This document shows positions 34,665 to 45,923 of a DNA stretch of 64,000 nucleotides, one piece after another. The position numbers and the translations under genes were made by a program. Below the pieces are notes generated by a model. The model did not search any database, was not told the DNA's origin, and worked only from the letters and a program-made list of their open reading frames with translations. Every line of letters starts with the position of its first letter. Positions within the stretch are counted from its first letter, which is position 1. The stretch lies in contig NW_006917095.1 in NCBI RefSeq assembly GCF_000516985.1, forward strand, positions 3,794,942-3,858,941, written 5' to 3'. Origin of the DNA: Pestalotiopsis fici W106-1 (Eukaryota; Ascomycota; Sordariomycetes; Amphisphaeriales; Sporocadaceae).

Positions 34665-37331
34665 ATGATGACAATGCCGGGTACATTCCATCCCGGGATG
34701 CCTCAAGGAGTTCATGCCGGTCATGCCATGGCCCCGGGGATGGCCCATAACCCTAGCCAGCCCGGAAGCCAGCAAGGGATGGCCCCTCAGATGGCTGGCC
34801 ACATGGTATCTGCGCCCGGCGGTCAGCCGAATCCGGCGGCATTCATGGCTGGTATGCATCCAAACAATCCGCATGGGCAAGCCATGCAGCAAATGAACCC
34901 CCAGTTATTCCATCAGCAGCAGCAGGCACAACACCAGGCACAGTTGAGTAAGTTGCCGGAACATTGCACCGAGCACACTATGCGAGGCTAACTTTTGTGA
35001 ATAGTGGCTGCACAGAACCCTGCTCTTGCTGCTCAAATGAGACAGCAGCAGATGATGAATCAACAACGACAACAGCAGATGTTGGCACAGCAGCAGGGAA
35101 TATACGGCAGCATGGCCGGCAACGGCATGCCGGTAGGACAACACATGGGCCCGAATGTCCAGATGACTGCTCAGCAGTTTCAGCAAATAAGAAATAATAT
35201 GAATGGCATGAGGCCCATGGGTGTTCCAACGCATATTCAACAGGCCCATCTTGCTCAGGGCCAGCACCCGCACAACATGCAGCAGCAAGCTGTAAGTCGT
35301 GTATACTCAAGCCAAGTGTATATCTTACTAATATAGTTAAAACAGATGATGCAGCACTTATTGCAACAGCAGCAGCAGCAGCAGCAACAACAAATGCAAC
35401 ACGCCGGCCAGCCTGGGCATCCTGGACAAATGAACCCCCAGCAGCAGATGATGAACCACAATGCTGCCCTTGCTCAACAGATGGCTACAATGCAACAGGC
35501 TCAACAGGCTCAGCAAGCCCAGCAAGCCCAGCAAGCTCAGCAGGCCCAGCAGGCTCAGCAGGCTCAACAGGCCCAGCAACAGCAAGCTCAGCAGGCTGCT
35601 CAAAATCAACAGGCCCAGCAGGCTCAACAGGCTCAACAGGCCCAGCAAGCTGCACAGAATCAACAACAGCAAGCTGCCCAGCAGCAACAGGCCCAGCAGC
35701 AGCAACAAGCAGCTCAGCAACAGCAACAAGCTGCCCAACAGCAGCAGCAACAGCAGCAAGCTTCACAGGCAAACCAGCCTACGCCTCAGGCTCCTGGTCA
35801 ACAAACACAGCCACAACCAGCTGCGCAAGCCGGACCACAAGCGCAAAATACCACGCAGCCTCCACCCCAAGCTTCTACTCCAGCCAACAGCCAAACGAGT
35901 CAGCCGCCAACTCAGCAGCAGACGCCTGCTCAGGCAAATCAACCTACGCCTCAGGCTCAGGCGCAGCAAGGACAAGCGCCAAACCCACAACAACCGCAAC
36001 CCCAGGGGCCCAACCTTCAGCTTCTGCAGGCTGCTCAAATGAAGAACTTTCAGATGCAGCAACAGCAGATGCAAAAGAATGAGGGGAATATCCGGGGCCA
36101 GTGTATATTGAAACTTGTATCCTTTGCCGAACATTTGAATGCTTTTACGGTATGTCGTACCATCCTTGGGGGAGAAAAATATGTGATGATGACTAACCAA
36201 CATATGAAGGGGCCCGTGGACGATCATGACGAGTATTGGCCGAGTTTTGTTAGGCAATTCTTTTCACCCACTGGCACATTTCGATATGGTCTGATGGACA
36301 TCAGCTCGCCAGAGGCAACTGAGAAGACGTATGAGATTGTTGCATCTGCACTTGGACGATACTTTCAATTGCACTTTCGAGGTGGTGTTACACGGATTCA
36401 ACTGGCGTTTGGCTCTCGCATGATCGACAAGAGTCTTCCAGATGGATCTCATTATCTGGAGAATGCCGATTCGTGTATCACATACTCATTTGGTGACACC
36501 ACGCGAGTGATCACGAATGGTCGGTTACAAGCCATTTTTGATACGAATCAGAAGCTGTCACTGTTTGAGTTCACTACGACTGCACAGGAAGAATACCTGT
36601 CCAGGTCCATGGTCCTTCATTCCGCTTTGCCCAACCACAACTGGGTCAAGGACTGGAACAAGCTCAACTTCGGGGATGCCAAACAATCTCCAGAAATGAG
36701 TAAGAAGGGCAAGGCCAAACAGTTCAAATCGCCGAACACGGCTCCTCCCGAGATCGATTTGCCTCACTCCTCCATCAACCAAAATTTTGGTGTCCCCTCG
36801 TCCGTGTTCCAGTATCTGGAAATGGTTGAGGTTATGAACCTGCTCAACCCCCTCATGTCATATTCGCTGCAGAATCCTCAATACTCGCCCAACCAGGCAC
36901 TTCGCGAATACGTCAACCAACATGTTGCCAACGGAGTAGCACAAAATATGATGAATGGCCAGCCTGGGGGCGTCATGGGAAACCCGCGGACGCCCAGCTT
37001 TAGCCAATTCAACTTGGGAGCTTCACCAGCAGCGGCCCATCATCAGCTACCCGGATCGCCTCACATGGGTGGTAGCCCGGCTCTCAGCCACATGCAGGCT
37101 CCCGGCATGGCTCTGCAACAGAGTCAACAGGGCACAAGTTCCAGTGGTCCCAGTGCCAACACAAGCCCGGCAAGCAACAAGCGTCGACGACCGTCGGGCG
37201 TGAAGAATGAAGATGACAGCGGTGCTGCCACGCCAGCAAGCATGGGCGGAGCACCTCAAGTCAACGGTATGGGCAAGGCCAAACCGCCGACGCCGCGGAT
37301 ACCACAGAAGCGTGTCAAGGCCAGCTCTTAG
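34665..37331 (+). CDS. ptaB: PtaB/Adn1-like LIM-binding (SEUSS-type) transcriptional co-regulator
   Basis: Four exons: 34665-34947, 35005-35291, 35346-36149 and 36210-37331, giving 831 aa. Exons 1-3 encode a Met/Gln/Pro-rich region with a long Gln run and a QA/QQA repeat; exon 4 and the end of exon 3 encode the LIM-binding domain (GQCILKLVSFAEHLNAFT, then EYWPSFVRQFFSPTGTFRYG, YFQLHFRGGVTRIQ, SYSLQNPQYSPNQAL). The C-terminus has a nuclear-type basic cluster (NKRRRPSG). The family includes Aspergillus PtaB, fission yeast Adn1, yeast Mfg1 and plant SEUSS; with SomA/Flo8 it controls adhesion, biofilm and asexual development. The 60-nt gap 36150-36209 has no stop and is in frame, so I removed it on splice signals. 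Very long non-coding flanks suit a developmental regulator. Confidence 0.9.
35361..35762 (+). repeat. Gln and Gln-Ala coding repeat in ptaB
   Basis: After a short CAG/CAA run (about ten Gln) the sequence is made of repeated CAGGCTCAA/CAGGCCCAG-type units encoding QQA, then QQQA and pure Gln runs. Codons alternate between CAG and CAA, which marks old, interrupted repeat growth. Confidence 0.85.
36150..36209 (+). other. Stop-free in-frame intron in ptaB
   Basis: Donor ACG|GTATGT, branch-like GACTAAC about 17 nt before the acceptor, acceptor ATGAAG. Length 60 nt keeps frame either way. Removing it joins LNAFT to GPVDDHDEYWP, a smoother LIM-binding domain. Confidence 0.75.
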
Positions 37332-39462
37332 TTCGGACCTGGGCCCACTTCCATCATGAGGACAAATTCTCTTGATTTGTAGCGCGGGGGTTTTCGGCTT
37401 TCTTTTGGCATGTATGCTTTTTGACATGTATATGCGTCGGAGTAATATTGGGTATTTTTACTGGAATCAGGTCCGCCCCATTGTACGATATCATTCACTA
37501 CGGGCAAACAGGCGTTTGGCGCGATCATTTCCTGGCTAGTCTTCTGTCTCGTACCATTACTGCCTCGCATTTGATGGTTGGCCGTTGTGGTGAATGGGGT
37601 TGAAAAGGGAAATGCGGGACGAGATCAGCATAGCCTGCTTTCTGGGTTATCGAAACGGGTGGGTTGGTCTATAGCCGTGCATACCCATTTGCTTAATTCA
37701 GAAAATATGATTTTCGCTCAGCAGGTGTGATCTTTTCATCGTTCTTGGTGACTGGCGGGCGTATTCTCGCGTTGATCATTGCACTGTCGAATATTGAAGG
37801 AGGTACCTCGTACTCATAAGAAGCGTGGCCATGGACTTTTCGGTCCAGCCACCAGATGCCAATATTGCATAGTTCAAGTACTCGATCACTTTCGACCGAC
37901 TTGGTGTCTTTGGAATGACATGAATGCCTAGATATCTAGTTGGAGATGGTTTGCATTCTTGATGAGTCAGTATCCATCTGTTTTCTGCCTTGTGTTCTTC
38001 GTGATCTGTCTCGGACATACAATTGAGCACAGCAACTATTCCAGCTGGACCGGATGAGGCGGCAGTGAGCAATGAGGCACACGGCGTGCGATACTCGCAC
38101 GAAGGGCAGTAGGATCTGCACAGGGGTTGTCTCGCGGTATGCTCGTATATGTTTCTCGCAAAAGTCGCTGAACGAAGGTTTGTACAAGGTGAGAAAGCTC
38201 TCGTTGTATCACGGAAGAGGGAAGTTTTGAGAAGAGGGGGAGGCTGGGAGGAAGGCTGTCTGGAGGTGATAGGCCAGAGATGTCCTTGCAAGTTTCCATG
38301 CTGACATGGGGAAGGGGGAAAAAAACAAAATTATCATCCTGTCTCCCGGGTCAAGAAAAGATGGGATTCAAACATGGTTACTCCTGGTGCATGCTAGTTT
38401 GGCAAACCGGAGTGGTGGTTCATGGGGTTGCACAATGTGGATTCAGACCAGGGGCGGGAAAGAGAAAAATATGGGTTTGAGCTGACGATGTGAGAGTCGT
38501 GTTCACGATGAGAGGAACCACTTGGTCAATGTACATAGCGGAAGGTAACGGAATACCGTACACTAGCAAACATGTGGAAATAGAGAGAGAGTGAAAATGG
38601 CATTTCCGTACGAGATTTACACACGCCAATCGTTATAGTATTGTAATAGAGCCACTTCTCGTGCGAAATGTCTTGAAGACAGCGCGGGCGATTGGGTCAA
38701 GTTCATGAATGGCAACTTGTGGGGAACATCAATCACGATTGCAAGAAGAATGGTTTTGCATTTTAGAGTGACCTTGTTTTTGTTTTTGTTATTTTGATAT
38801 ATTTTACTGTTTTGTTTTGTACCTAGGTTTCCGAGTCTTTAGAGACTAGATTGAGTCGCGCATGATTTGTGGATGTCTCCATGGTAATCATTGCCAGATG
38901 CTTCTTTGCATGTCCGGTCAGGGTTCATGAAAGCAAGCATCAAGTAGCTGCACCCCCTACATTGGAAGCGCCACGAGCTCAAGTCCTGGTGATGAGATTC
39001 AGGTGAATGAAGCCTGAGAAATGGATACCGGTGAGCGCCCGCTCAAAGTTTTCCCCATTCCAATTCCCATAACGCCAATATTCCGTGAGGAGTCGAATAT
39101 GGATTCCCATTTCTAATAATAATGCAATTGTTGATGAAGAAGAAAACTTGATCTTTTTTTGTTTTTGGGGTCCACGAGTGTTGTATGTAGAAGTTGTGCA
39201 TGCCCCCCTTTTTTCCATTTCCTCTTAGATTGTTGTACAGTGCGTGTCGATTGTTGAATATGCAAATCTTGTCGAGGCATTGGTTGAAGAGACCCTTATC
39301 TTGCTCCCGGAAAGACAATGGACCCACAATGCATTTTGATTGAGTTACATTGAGACCTCCATTGCGTTTCCTGAGATGACGTTGAGATCTTTCGACCTCA
39401 ATCTCGAGTAGATGCTCACCGGCAGGGTGGGGCCACTAGTCGAGTCGCAATCTTAACGAGCC
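37332..39462. other. Gene-free region
   Basis: Downstream of ptaB and of the microprotein candidate. Frames at 37776-38299 and 38979-39327 have no domain or codon bias. Expected to hold 3' UTRs; nothing else seen. Confidence 0.45.
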
Positions 39463-39624
39463 CTATTTTGGAGCCGGAACCCGAGAGCCTGGCATCGGCG
39501 AGCGCGATCGCGGCCTCTGCGTCTGGGCTGATGAGGGTGAAGAGAGGTTGTTGGGTTGGTTAATGGGTGTCAGAGGGGCGATACCAGAAAGGATGCGCTT
39601 GGTGGTAGGGCGAGTAGCAGGCAT
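39463..39624 (-). CDS. Candidate 53-aa basic microprotein
   Basis: A single open frame of 53 codons plus stop, starting MPATRPTTKRILSGIAPLTP and ending with QRPRSRSP then MPGSRVPAPK. Codons are strongly biased to C or T in third position (CCT GCT ACT CGC CCT ACC ACC AAG CGC), as in the real genes here. The ATG context is favourable (TTAACAATGCC), and the 350 nt before it look like a fungal leader: pyrimidine-rich, with CA-rich segments such as TTCACACACTATC. No domain is recognised. It could be a complete small Arg/Pro/Ser-rich protein or a first exon whose partner exons I failed to find. It lies in the long non-coding stretch after ptaB. Confidence 0.45.
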   Translation of the reverse strand: MPATRPTTKRILSGIAPLTPINQPNNLSSPSSAQTQRPRSRSPMPGSRVPAPK

Positions 39625-42600
39625 TGTTAATCCTTTGTAGGTGATGAGAGATGTTGTTTGATAGTGTGTGAAGAAGTTTGATGGAACTGATTGTGGTGCT
39701 ATCCAATTGTAGTCACTTTCGAGCTCTCGAGAGGCAGTATATTTCTATTGCGTTGGCAATTGGTGTGTTTTGGCTATGGCAGAACTTGCTGCTTATCGTC
39801 GACTGAAATTCGTGCAATCAAGGATAGTATAGAAGTAAAGAATCGTGAGGAGCGTCTCGCACTCGAAGGTTGTAAATCCGCAAGTTGAAAGGCAAAAAAC
39901 AATTCTCAGAAGAAAAGGAGTGTGAATAAGGAGTGATGTGCGTCTGAATGACTGATTGCTGTGTGTCTGTACGTTGGAAACACAAGATGTGAGTACCAAA
40001 AAAAAAAGAGGAGGAAACAAAAAGCGGCTGAGGGAGAGGATCTGGTCATGATATAGTCGTCCGACATCCTATAATTACAATACATACTTCACAGGGTTGG
40101 TGCCGTACTTCGCAAGTACGGTGCCTGCTGCTGCATGGTCAGATTGCATGTCCCTGAATGGTTCCCGCAATGGTCTTTGTCCACTGTGTGTACACTTGCA
40201 GCGAGATGCATTGAACCGTGGATCCCCTACCCCAGCTGGCTTGTTGAAACTAACGGTGCGTGTTGGTCTTAATTGGCTTGACTCGGGAATTTTCGACTGC
40301 CAATGATCGAACGATGCTCGAGCACAAGTGATAGGGGTCGTCCTGGCTTGGGGGCCACTGTCGAACCCGCAGGTAAACAGGCACTTCAAGCCATCGCGTG
40401 CTTTTGTGTGGGTGACGTGCATTAGCCTATTGACCCGTCGATCTCTTAGTGGCGCCACACTTTAGGCTTGACGTCCAGGGTGAGCGGGCTGGTGGCTCTT
40501 CATCGCTCTTCAATGGTGGAAAGCTCTGATCACTTGATGGACGTGGTGATGAGATGAGATCCTTTTGGCAAGGTAAACAACAAGGGGAAGGACGGGAAGA
40601 GCCAAAGGGGGCTTCGAGAGGCCAATTGGCGATGGGATGGGTGGCTTGTACGGGATCATGGCATGACCATAGGATGAGTTGGCATGTTTTTGAGACAGGA
40701 TGGCTTGGCTTTACCTTTGGGCTGTGCATAATTATTCTAGAATAGCTAGAATAGTGTTTACGGGACATCTCAGGGTCCATCCTTGCATAACGGGAAACAG
40801 ATAAACAATGAAAGTACCTCACCACGGCAGCATCTTTCTTCTGGTGCGGGATGGCAAGTGAGGCGATCCTGACCATGATGCCTGCTGCACCTTTTCTAGC
40901 ATTGTATATCCTCATCAGGCGTCAATGCATAGGTACTCTCTCCATGCTTCGATATGCCGTAGCCGGTCGATGCTGTGAAGGCCAAGGCGCAATGGCAAGC
41001 GATTGGTAAAAATGTGATGTGCAGCTATTCAACAGGTTTGGCGTCATAGTAACTTAAACATTGCTTGGCTACTACAAAGCGTCACCTAGCATGTCTGGTA
41101 GTTCGATAGCTTTGTATCGCTGTATGGGGATCGGCTGGATATCGCAGTTTGCTCGATCTCTTGTCTTAAAGAGTAATTTATTAGGGCCTCTCGCAGTTTG
41201 TGTGGGGAGAGGAACCATAGGTATCAACGTTTCACGACTGATTCGTAAGACGCAAAGACAGAAAAGCCCACGTAGATGCCGGCAATGAATATAATCGAAT
41301 CGCGGCAGCAGGTTCTAGACACTGGAGACAGTGTCACTATGAGGATAGACTCCACCTCTCGACATGTTCCTCCAATGCTCATGAAAAACAGTCCGGCGCA
41401 TAGCGTAATAAGCTGGTGGGTTTCAGATCGCGACGGGATTCGCCGTGCCCTCTATCGGACCATAGAGGACGACCACGCTCATTCGCTGTTCCTCTTGCTT
41501 CCAGAAGGAGCGGGCTGACTAGTACCGATTCCAAGCGACTTACCTCTGGCCAAAGGGCCTACCGGGGGCCTTTCAGTCAAGAAGTAGTTTGTGCACAGAT
41601 AAACAATGCTCGAAAGAACCAAATCATGGTGGACTGCGGGTAGGTGATTTGGATCCTGGTAATTCCCGTCCAGCTATAGCAGTTTCCGTCGTTGAACTCG
41701 AGGCGAGTTGGAGAGTTCGGACGGATACTCACAGAAGCCTCTTGCTATACCTACTACCTACTTGAACCCCTTCGCTACCTTGTGGGGATGACGCAACCAT
41801 TGCAGTGCCCAATGGTGCGACAGACCAGGAACGCCACGTTCTACAATTAGTACACACACGGCACTTGATAACATTGTTGCTATCTAGCACTTGTTAGTGA
41901 GGAAACCAAGGAACTATCCAAGGGCTCTGGCATGTGATCAGACCGTAGAGAAGACAACACATTTATTGATACCCTGCCCGCTACGCAATATTCTTGAAAG
42001 CTCTCTATCGTGCAGAGTCAGACACAAGGCGAGACCTTAGAGTCAATATTGATGGATCGGATGTTCGTCGTTTCAACCTGCCACAAAAATTAATCAATCT
42101 GGGATAAGCGCACTGGCGGGAAGACCAAACTTTGTGAATCTCCCCTTTACATGCCGCACGATCCAAGATTCTTGATATCGTTTATCGAAATTGGCATGTT
42201 CTCTTTGTGTATCTTTGAATCAGAAAGTCGGCTTTGACATCTATGTAATGCTACCACGGTAGGTTAGAAGATTTCATCTTGGACCCTAAGCATTGTTGAA
42301 TCTTTGGTTTTCTTCCTCGCTGGGGCAGCGTAACGCCTTGGGCTCACGCCAATGTGGCATGCGTAGTGATGACCAGGACCAAGTGTTTTGTTTTCCTCTT
42401 TCTCTTGATTATGCTTTAGTAATGCCTGTCGTATTTCTCCATAAGTGGATTGATTACACGGACGGAAAGGCTGACGCGTTTGCAGTGTACTCTTGTTTTG
42501 ATGCAAGTTAATTTGTGTAAACAGCTGTTCTTCCCCAGCCGAGATTTCAGGCGGCATAGTATTCAAGTAGGACTTGCTGGTAGTCCGAAGATGAAGAAAA

Positions 42601-43078
42601 GAAACAGAATAGAATACGAAATCTCTTGTCTAACTGCGTACCAAGCGATATTCCCAGAACATTGTAGGCTTTTGCTGGTAGCCTCGGGCCAGCTGCTTTA
42701 GGCTCCGAGATTCTTGTCGGTTCCAAAATCGCGTCGGGACAACAGGATTAATACCAATTAACATCGCGCAATCGCGTAGCAGATCACGAACTTCGGATCC
42801 GAAACAGGATTCATTTATTCGCACAACCGGATCAAATATTTCTCAGCGACATCTCTCATTGAGAGACCCGCAAGGTAAACGAATTGGTGACCAAAACCCT
42901 GAAAAGCGCCCAGGGAGGGAAATCTTTGGGAATATTGTATGTAGAGAATATTCGGGATCACCTTCCTAGGTTCAGCAAAGTTGAGTCTTTATGGCTCACT
43001 CAAATCATTATTATTGCTCTCATCTCAATCGTAGCTCATTAATCATATCCTATCAAAGTTGTATTATTGAACCACACG
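39625..43078. other. Gene-free region
   Basis: Upstream leader of the microprotein candidate (to about 40000), then 3 kb with no supported gene. A frame at 40427-40915 (minus) is open for 162 codons but has no motif. A perfect hairpin lies at 40103-40121. Seen as regulatory or unused DNA. Confidence 0.45.
40103..40121. repeat. Perfect 8-bp hairpin
   Basis: CCGTACTT and AAGTACGG flank a three-base loop (CGC). GTAC-centred dyads of this kind are frequent in fungal intergenic DNA; function unknown. Confidence 0.55.
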
Positions 43079-44575
43079 TCATGTATTAGAACCAGTTCCT
43101 CCGTTCCGCAAATGACTTTGATGTGTCGGGTCACCACTTTCATGGCTAAGCCTTGTTGATGCCATCGAACTTACTGGACTATGTGCGCCCTGTCGTGTAG
43201 GTGTGACTGGGCTAACCAGCGTATCACCTTGTCCGTAGCGTGGTGTTGGAGGAGCGAGAGTGTTTGGATTATCAGCTTCCAGCTCAAAGATTGCGGCTGG
43301 TTCCCGTAATCGACCGACGGAAAGTGCTGTTGCTGGTAGTTCCTGTGTATTTTTTCCTTCCAACTCGGATATTTCTGCACCTCCAAGCTCTGCCCGTAAC
43401 GAGTTCTTCCTGTCTGGACCTTCCAACTTTGGAATGGATAAAGCGGCGGTGCTTTTCCCATCTTCTGTTACTGGGTTTTTATCCTTCCTTCTTGCTCGTC
43501 CGAAGAAGAAGGCGGCGACTAGAAGTATGACGACGCCAACACCTACACCAACACCGATCCCTACTTTGGCACCCGTAGACATGCCACTGCCTGGCGTAGA
43601 TGATGCTGCGGCTGCTGTTGAGGTAGCTGAAGATGTCACGCTGGATCTCAACGAAGACGGAATAAGTGACGCAACTGGATCCGACGTAGTGGTCGAGCTT
43701 CCCGTTTCTAATGGTATGGCTAAACCTGTGGAGGATGGACTGGCTCCATCTTCTGATGACGTGGGCTCCGACTCTGATTCTGTCGTTTGGGGGAGGTCCG
43801 ACGCCTGGAAATTCAGTTGATAAAGCGGTGCGTAAACCGTGAATGTCTTCATGTCGTCGTTGGGCAGTTCGAGCAGTGAGAAATCTTCAAAACTTCCCGA
43901 GTTGCAGACCACTGTCGAAAAACTCGTCGACGTGGCAAGGTTGACGCATGTTGCCGCGTATGTGTTGAATGTTTCAATGGATGATGGCGTGAAGCCGCTA
44001 TTGTTTATGTGTTATTCCGGCTTGAAGTTATTTTCTGATCTTCAGAAGCAAATTGACATACGTAGGACAACACGCTGCAGCCGTCTCTCCATCGGTTAGA
44101 CTATATTCTAGGCCCCAGCCTGTGCTTCCTCCAGCTGTCGCCATGGCGGCGGTCGTATAGCCCTGCGGACAGGCAATTCCAGGAGAGTAGAAGCCCCATC
44201 CCATCATGACCCCGGGGTCAATCATTGAGCTTGCACGCGGCGGCCAACAATCCGTCCAGTCATGAGCATTACTCGCTGAATTGCACGTCTGTCCTTGCCA
44301 GCCGGTTGAGCACTACAACATATGTTAACAAGCCCACTTTAAGATGAATTAGTTGAGTCGGAAGTAATATTTTTTCCCCCGTGCATCCGGTCTGAGTGTA
44401 CTATTTCATAACACTGCATCAAGAAATATATGCTTGCGAGATAACCCAGCACGGGTCAGAAGTAACACGAGAAGTTGCTTACAGTAGCACACCCCAGCGC
44501 CATCGCATAAGAGCAAACCGGAGGTGCGGTCCATGTCGTCGTTAGAGGACCGAGCAGAGTGCGCGGCGATGTCAT
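43079..44575 (-). CDS. Single-pass membrane protein with Cys-rich ectodomain
   Basis: Three exons: 44483-44575, 44062-44312 and 43079-43997, giving 420 aa. The N-terminus MTSPRTLLGPLTTTWTAPPV belongs to a large fungal group ('LGPLTTTFTPP...') that lacks a classical signal peptide. Several Cys follow, with CPQGYTTAAM and a CCPTGFTPSS motif typical of the group. A Ser/Thr-rich, probably O-glycosylated stalk (about 185-255) leads to one transmembrane helix (about 258-280: VGIGVGVGVGVVILLVAAFF) and a basic stop-transfer RARRK. The cytoplasmic tail of about 135 residues is hydrophilic. The layout resembles cell-surface sensors or adhesion proteins, but no WSC or kinase domain is present and the role is unknown. 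It diverges from the glycosyltransferase gene 1.3 kb away. Confidence 0.82.
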
Positions 44576-45923
44576 GATTCCTGCGCCGTTCGCACTCCGC
44601 GTATACGAATGGTTGAATGCGCGGCGGCTACAAGCTACAAGAAGTTAAATCCACGACAATGAATCGAGTAGCAAAAAGTGGAAACTCCAGATTGAAAAAA
44701 AGTATGCAACGAATAGATAAATTGTGCAGATTTCAGGATAGTCCCGGTTGGGACAGTTGATGATTACCCGCCACCAGAATCATTAATCTCCATTCATGAG
44801 CTGGCTATCTACCTAGGTATGTATACACCCCATTTTGTTCAAAGGTCTACTTGCCCTGCCATGACGATGGCCTGCAGGTGACAGAGCACATCCTGATACA
44901 GGTTTCGCAGAAATGTGCGCTTGGCTTCATGGTTGTGCAACACGCGATTGGTCCTGTGCCCCTGCTCACGGCAAACCTGATTTTGGGGTTCTGGAGCAAA
45001 GATCAGTACCATCTCGGAAGGCCGTCTACCGTTACATTGCCATGACCGAATCTGGTCTGGGCTCATCAAACGCTCACTCCTTGTCTGCATCTATCAGATC
45101 AGATTTGTGCCTAGCTCGTAGTACCAATAGTCAACCGAGTCCCCAGCAAAATTCCTGCTCCAAAGGGCTGCGGACCAAATCCACCTACTTCGTCGCTGAT
45201 TTGGTAATTTCGGGGCTGCCCTTTCAGTTGTATCACGTGGAAATGCTCTCAGCATCGAATCTATTGATTTACTTTTTTTTTATGTCTTTTAATATCTAAG
45301 AGTCGAGTTTGCAATCACTCCATGGCAATTGATACACTTCACCTCATAGCATCAGGTCGGGTGCCTCTCAGCATTGCTCGCCTGTCTCTCTTCAGCGTTG
45401 AGCCTGACAGCCGAGCCGGAGGATTCATGTCGAGATCAAAAAGTCCTCCAGCGTTAGGTAATCATGGGGAAGAAGATGGGTTGCGCCTCGTCTGTGGTGG
45501 GAATGCATGTATGAATCAATGGCGCAGCAGCAATTTTGTGCATTAGCGCATAGTTCAACGGCAGCTCAGCAGTAATATCGTCTATGAGTAGCGATGATTC
45601 ATAGTGAGCCATGGAGTTTGATTGGATGGTTTGTCAGCTGCGATCCACTCAAGCGCTGTAAGCTGTGGTCCTCCTTGGCTTGGACAGTCTCGACCGTTTG
45701 ACTCGGTTCTACTACAACTGCAAAAATCGTATGCCTTGCAATGGAGGTGCTTTGATATTCTCGTCACTTATAAGGACTATCGAATCCCATAAAAACTCTG
45801 TTCTCAATAGTTCTTCCTCATTCTCATACCAACATATTCTCCTAGTCGGAACCCACAAGCTAAATGCTACTATTACCTCTTGATTCCGGCACAGTCACGA
45901 CATCAACCACTCAACAGCACAAC
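44576..45923. other. Intergenic, divergent promoters
   Basis: Between the membrane protein (left) and the glycosyltransferase (right). Short frames at 44839-45546 have no features. An in-frame ATG at 45864 would lengthen the glycosyltransferase by 20 residues but has a weaker context. Confidence 0.45.

Noticed and set aside
40427..40915. 162-codon minus-strand open frame
   Set aside because: No motifs, irregular composition and no splice partners; most likely chance.
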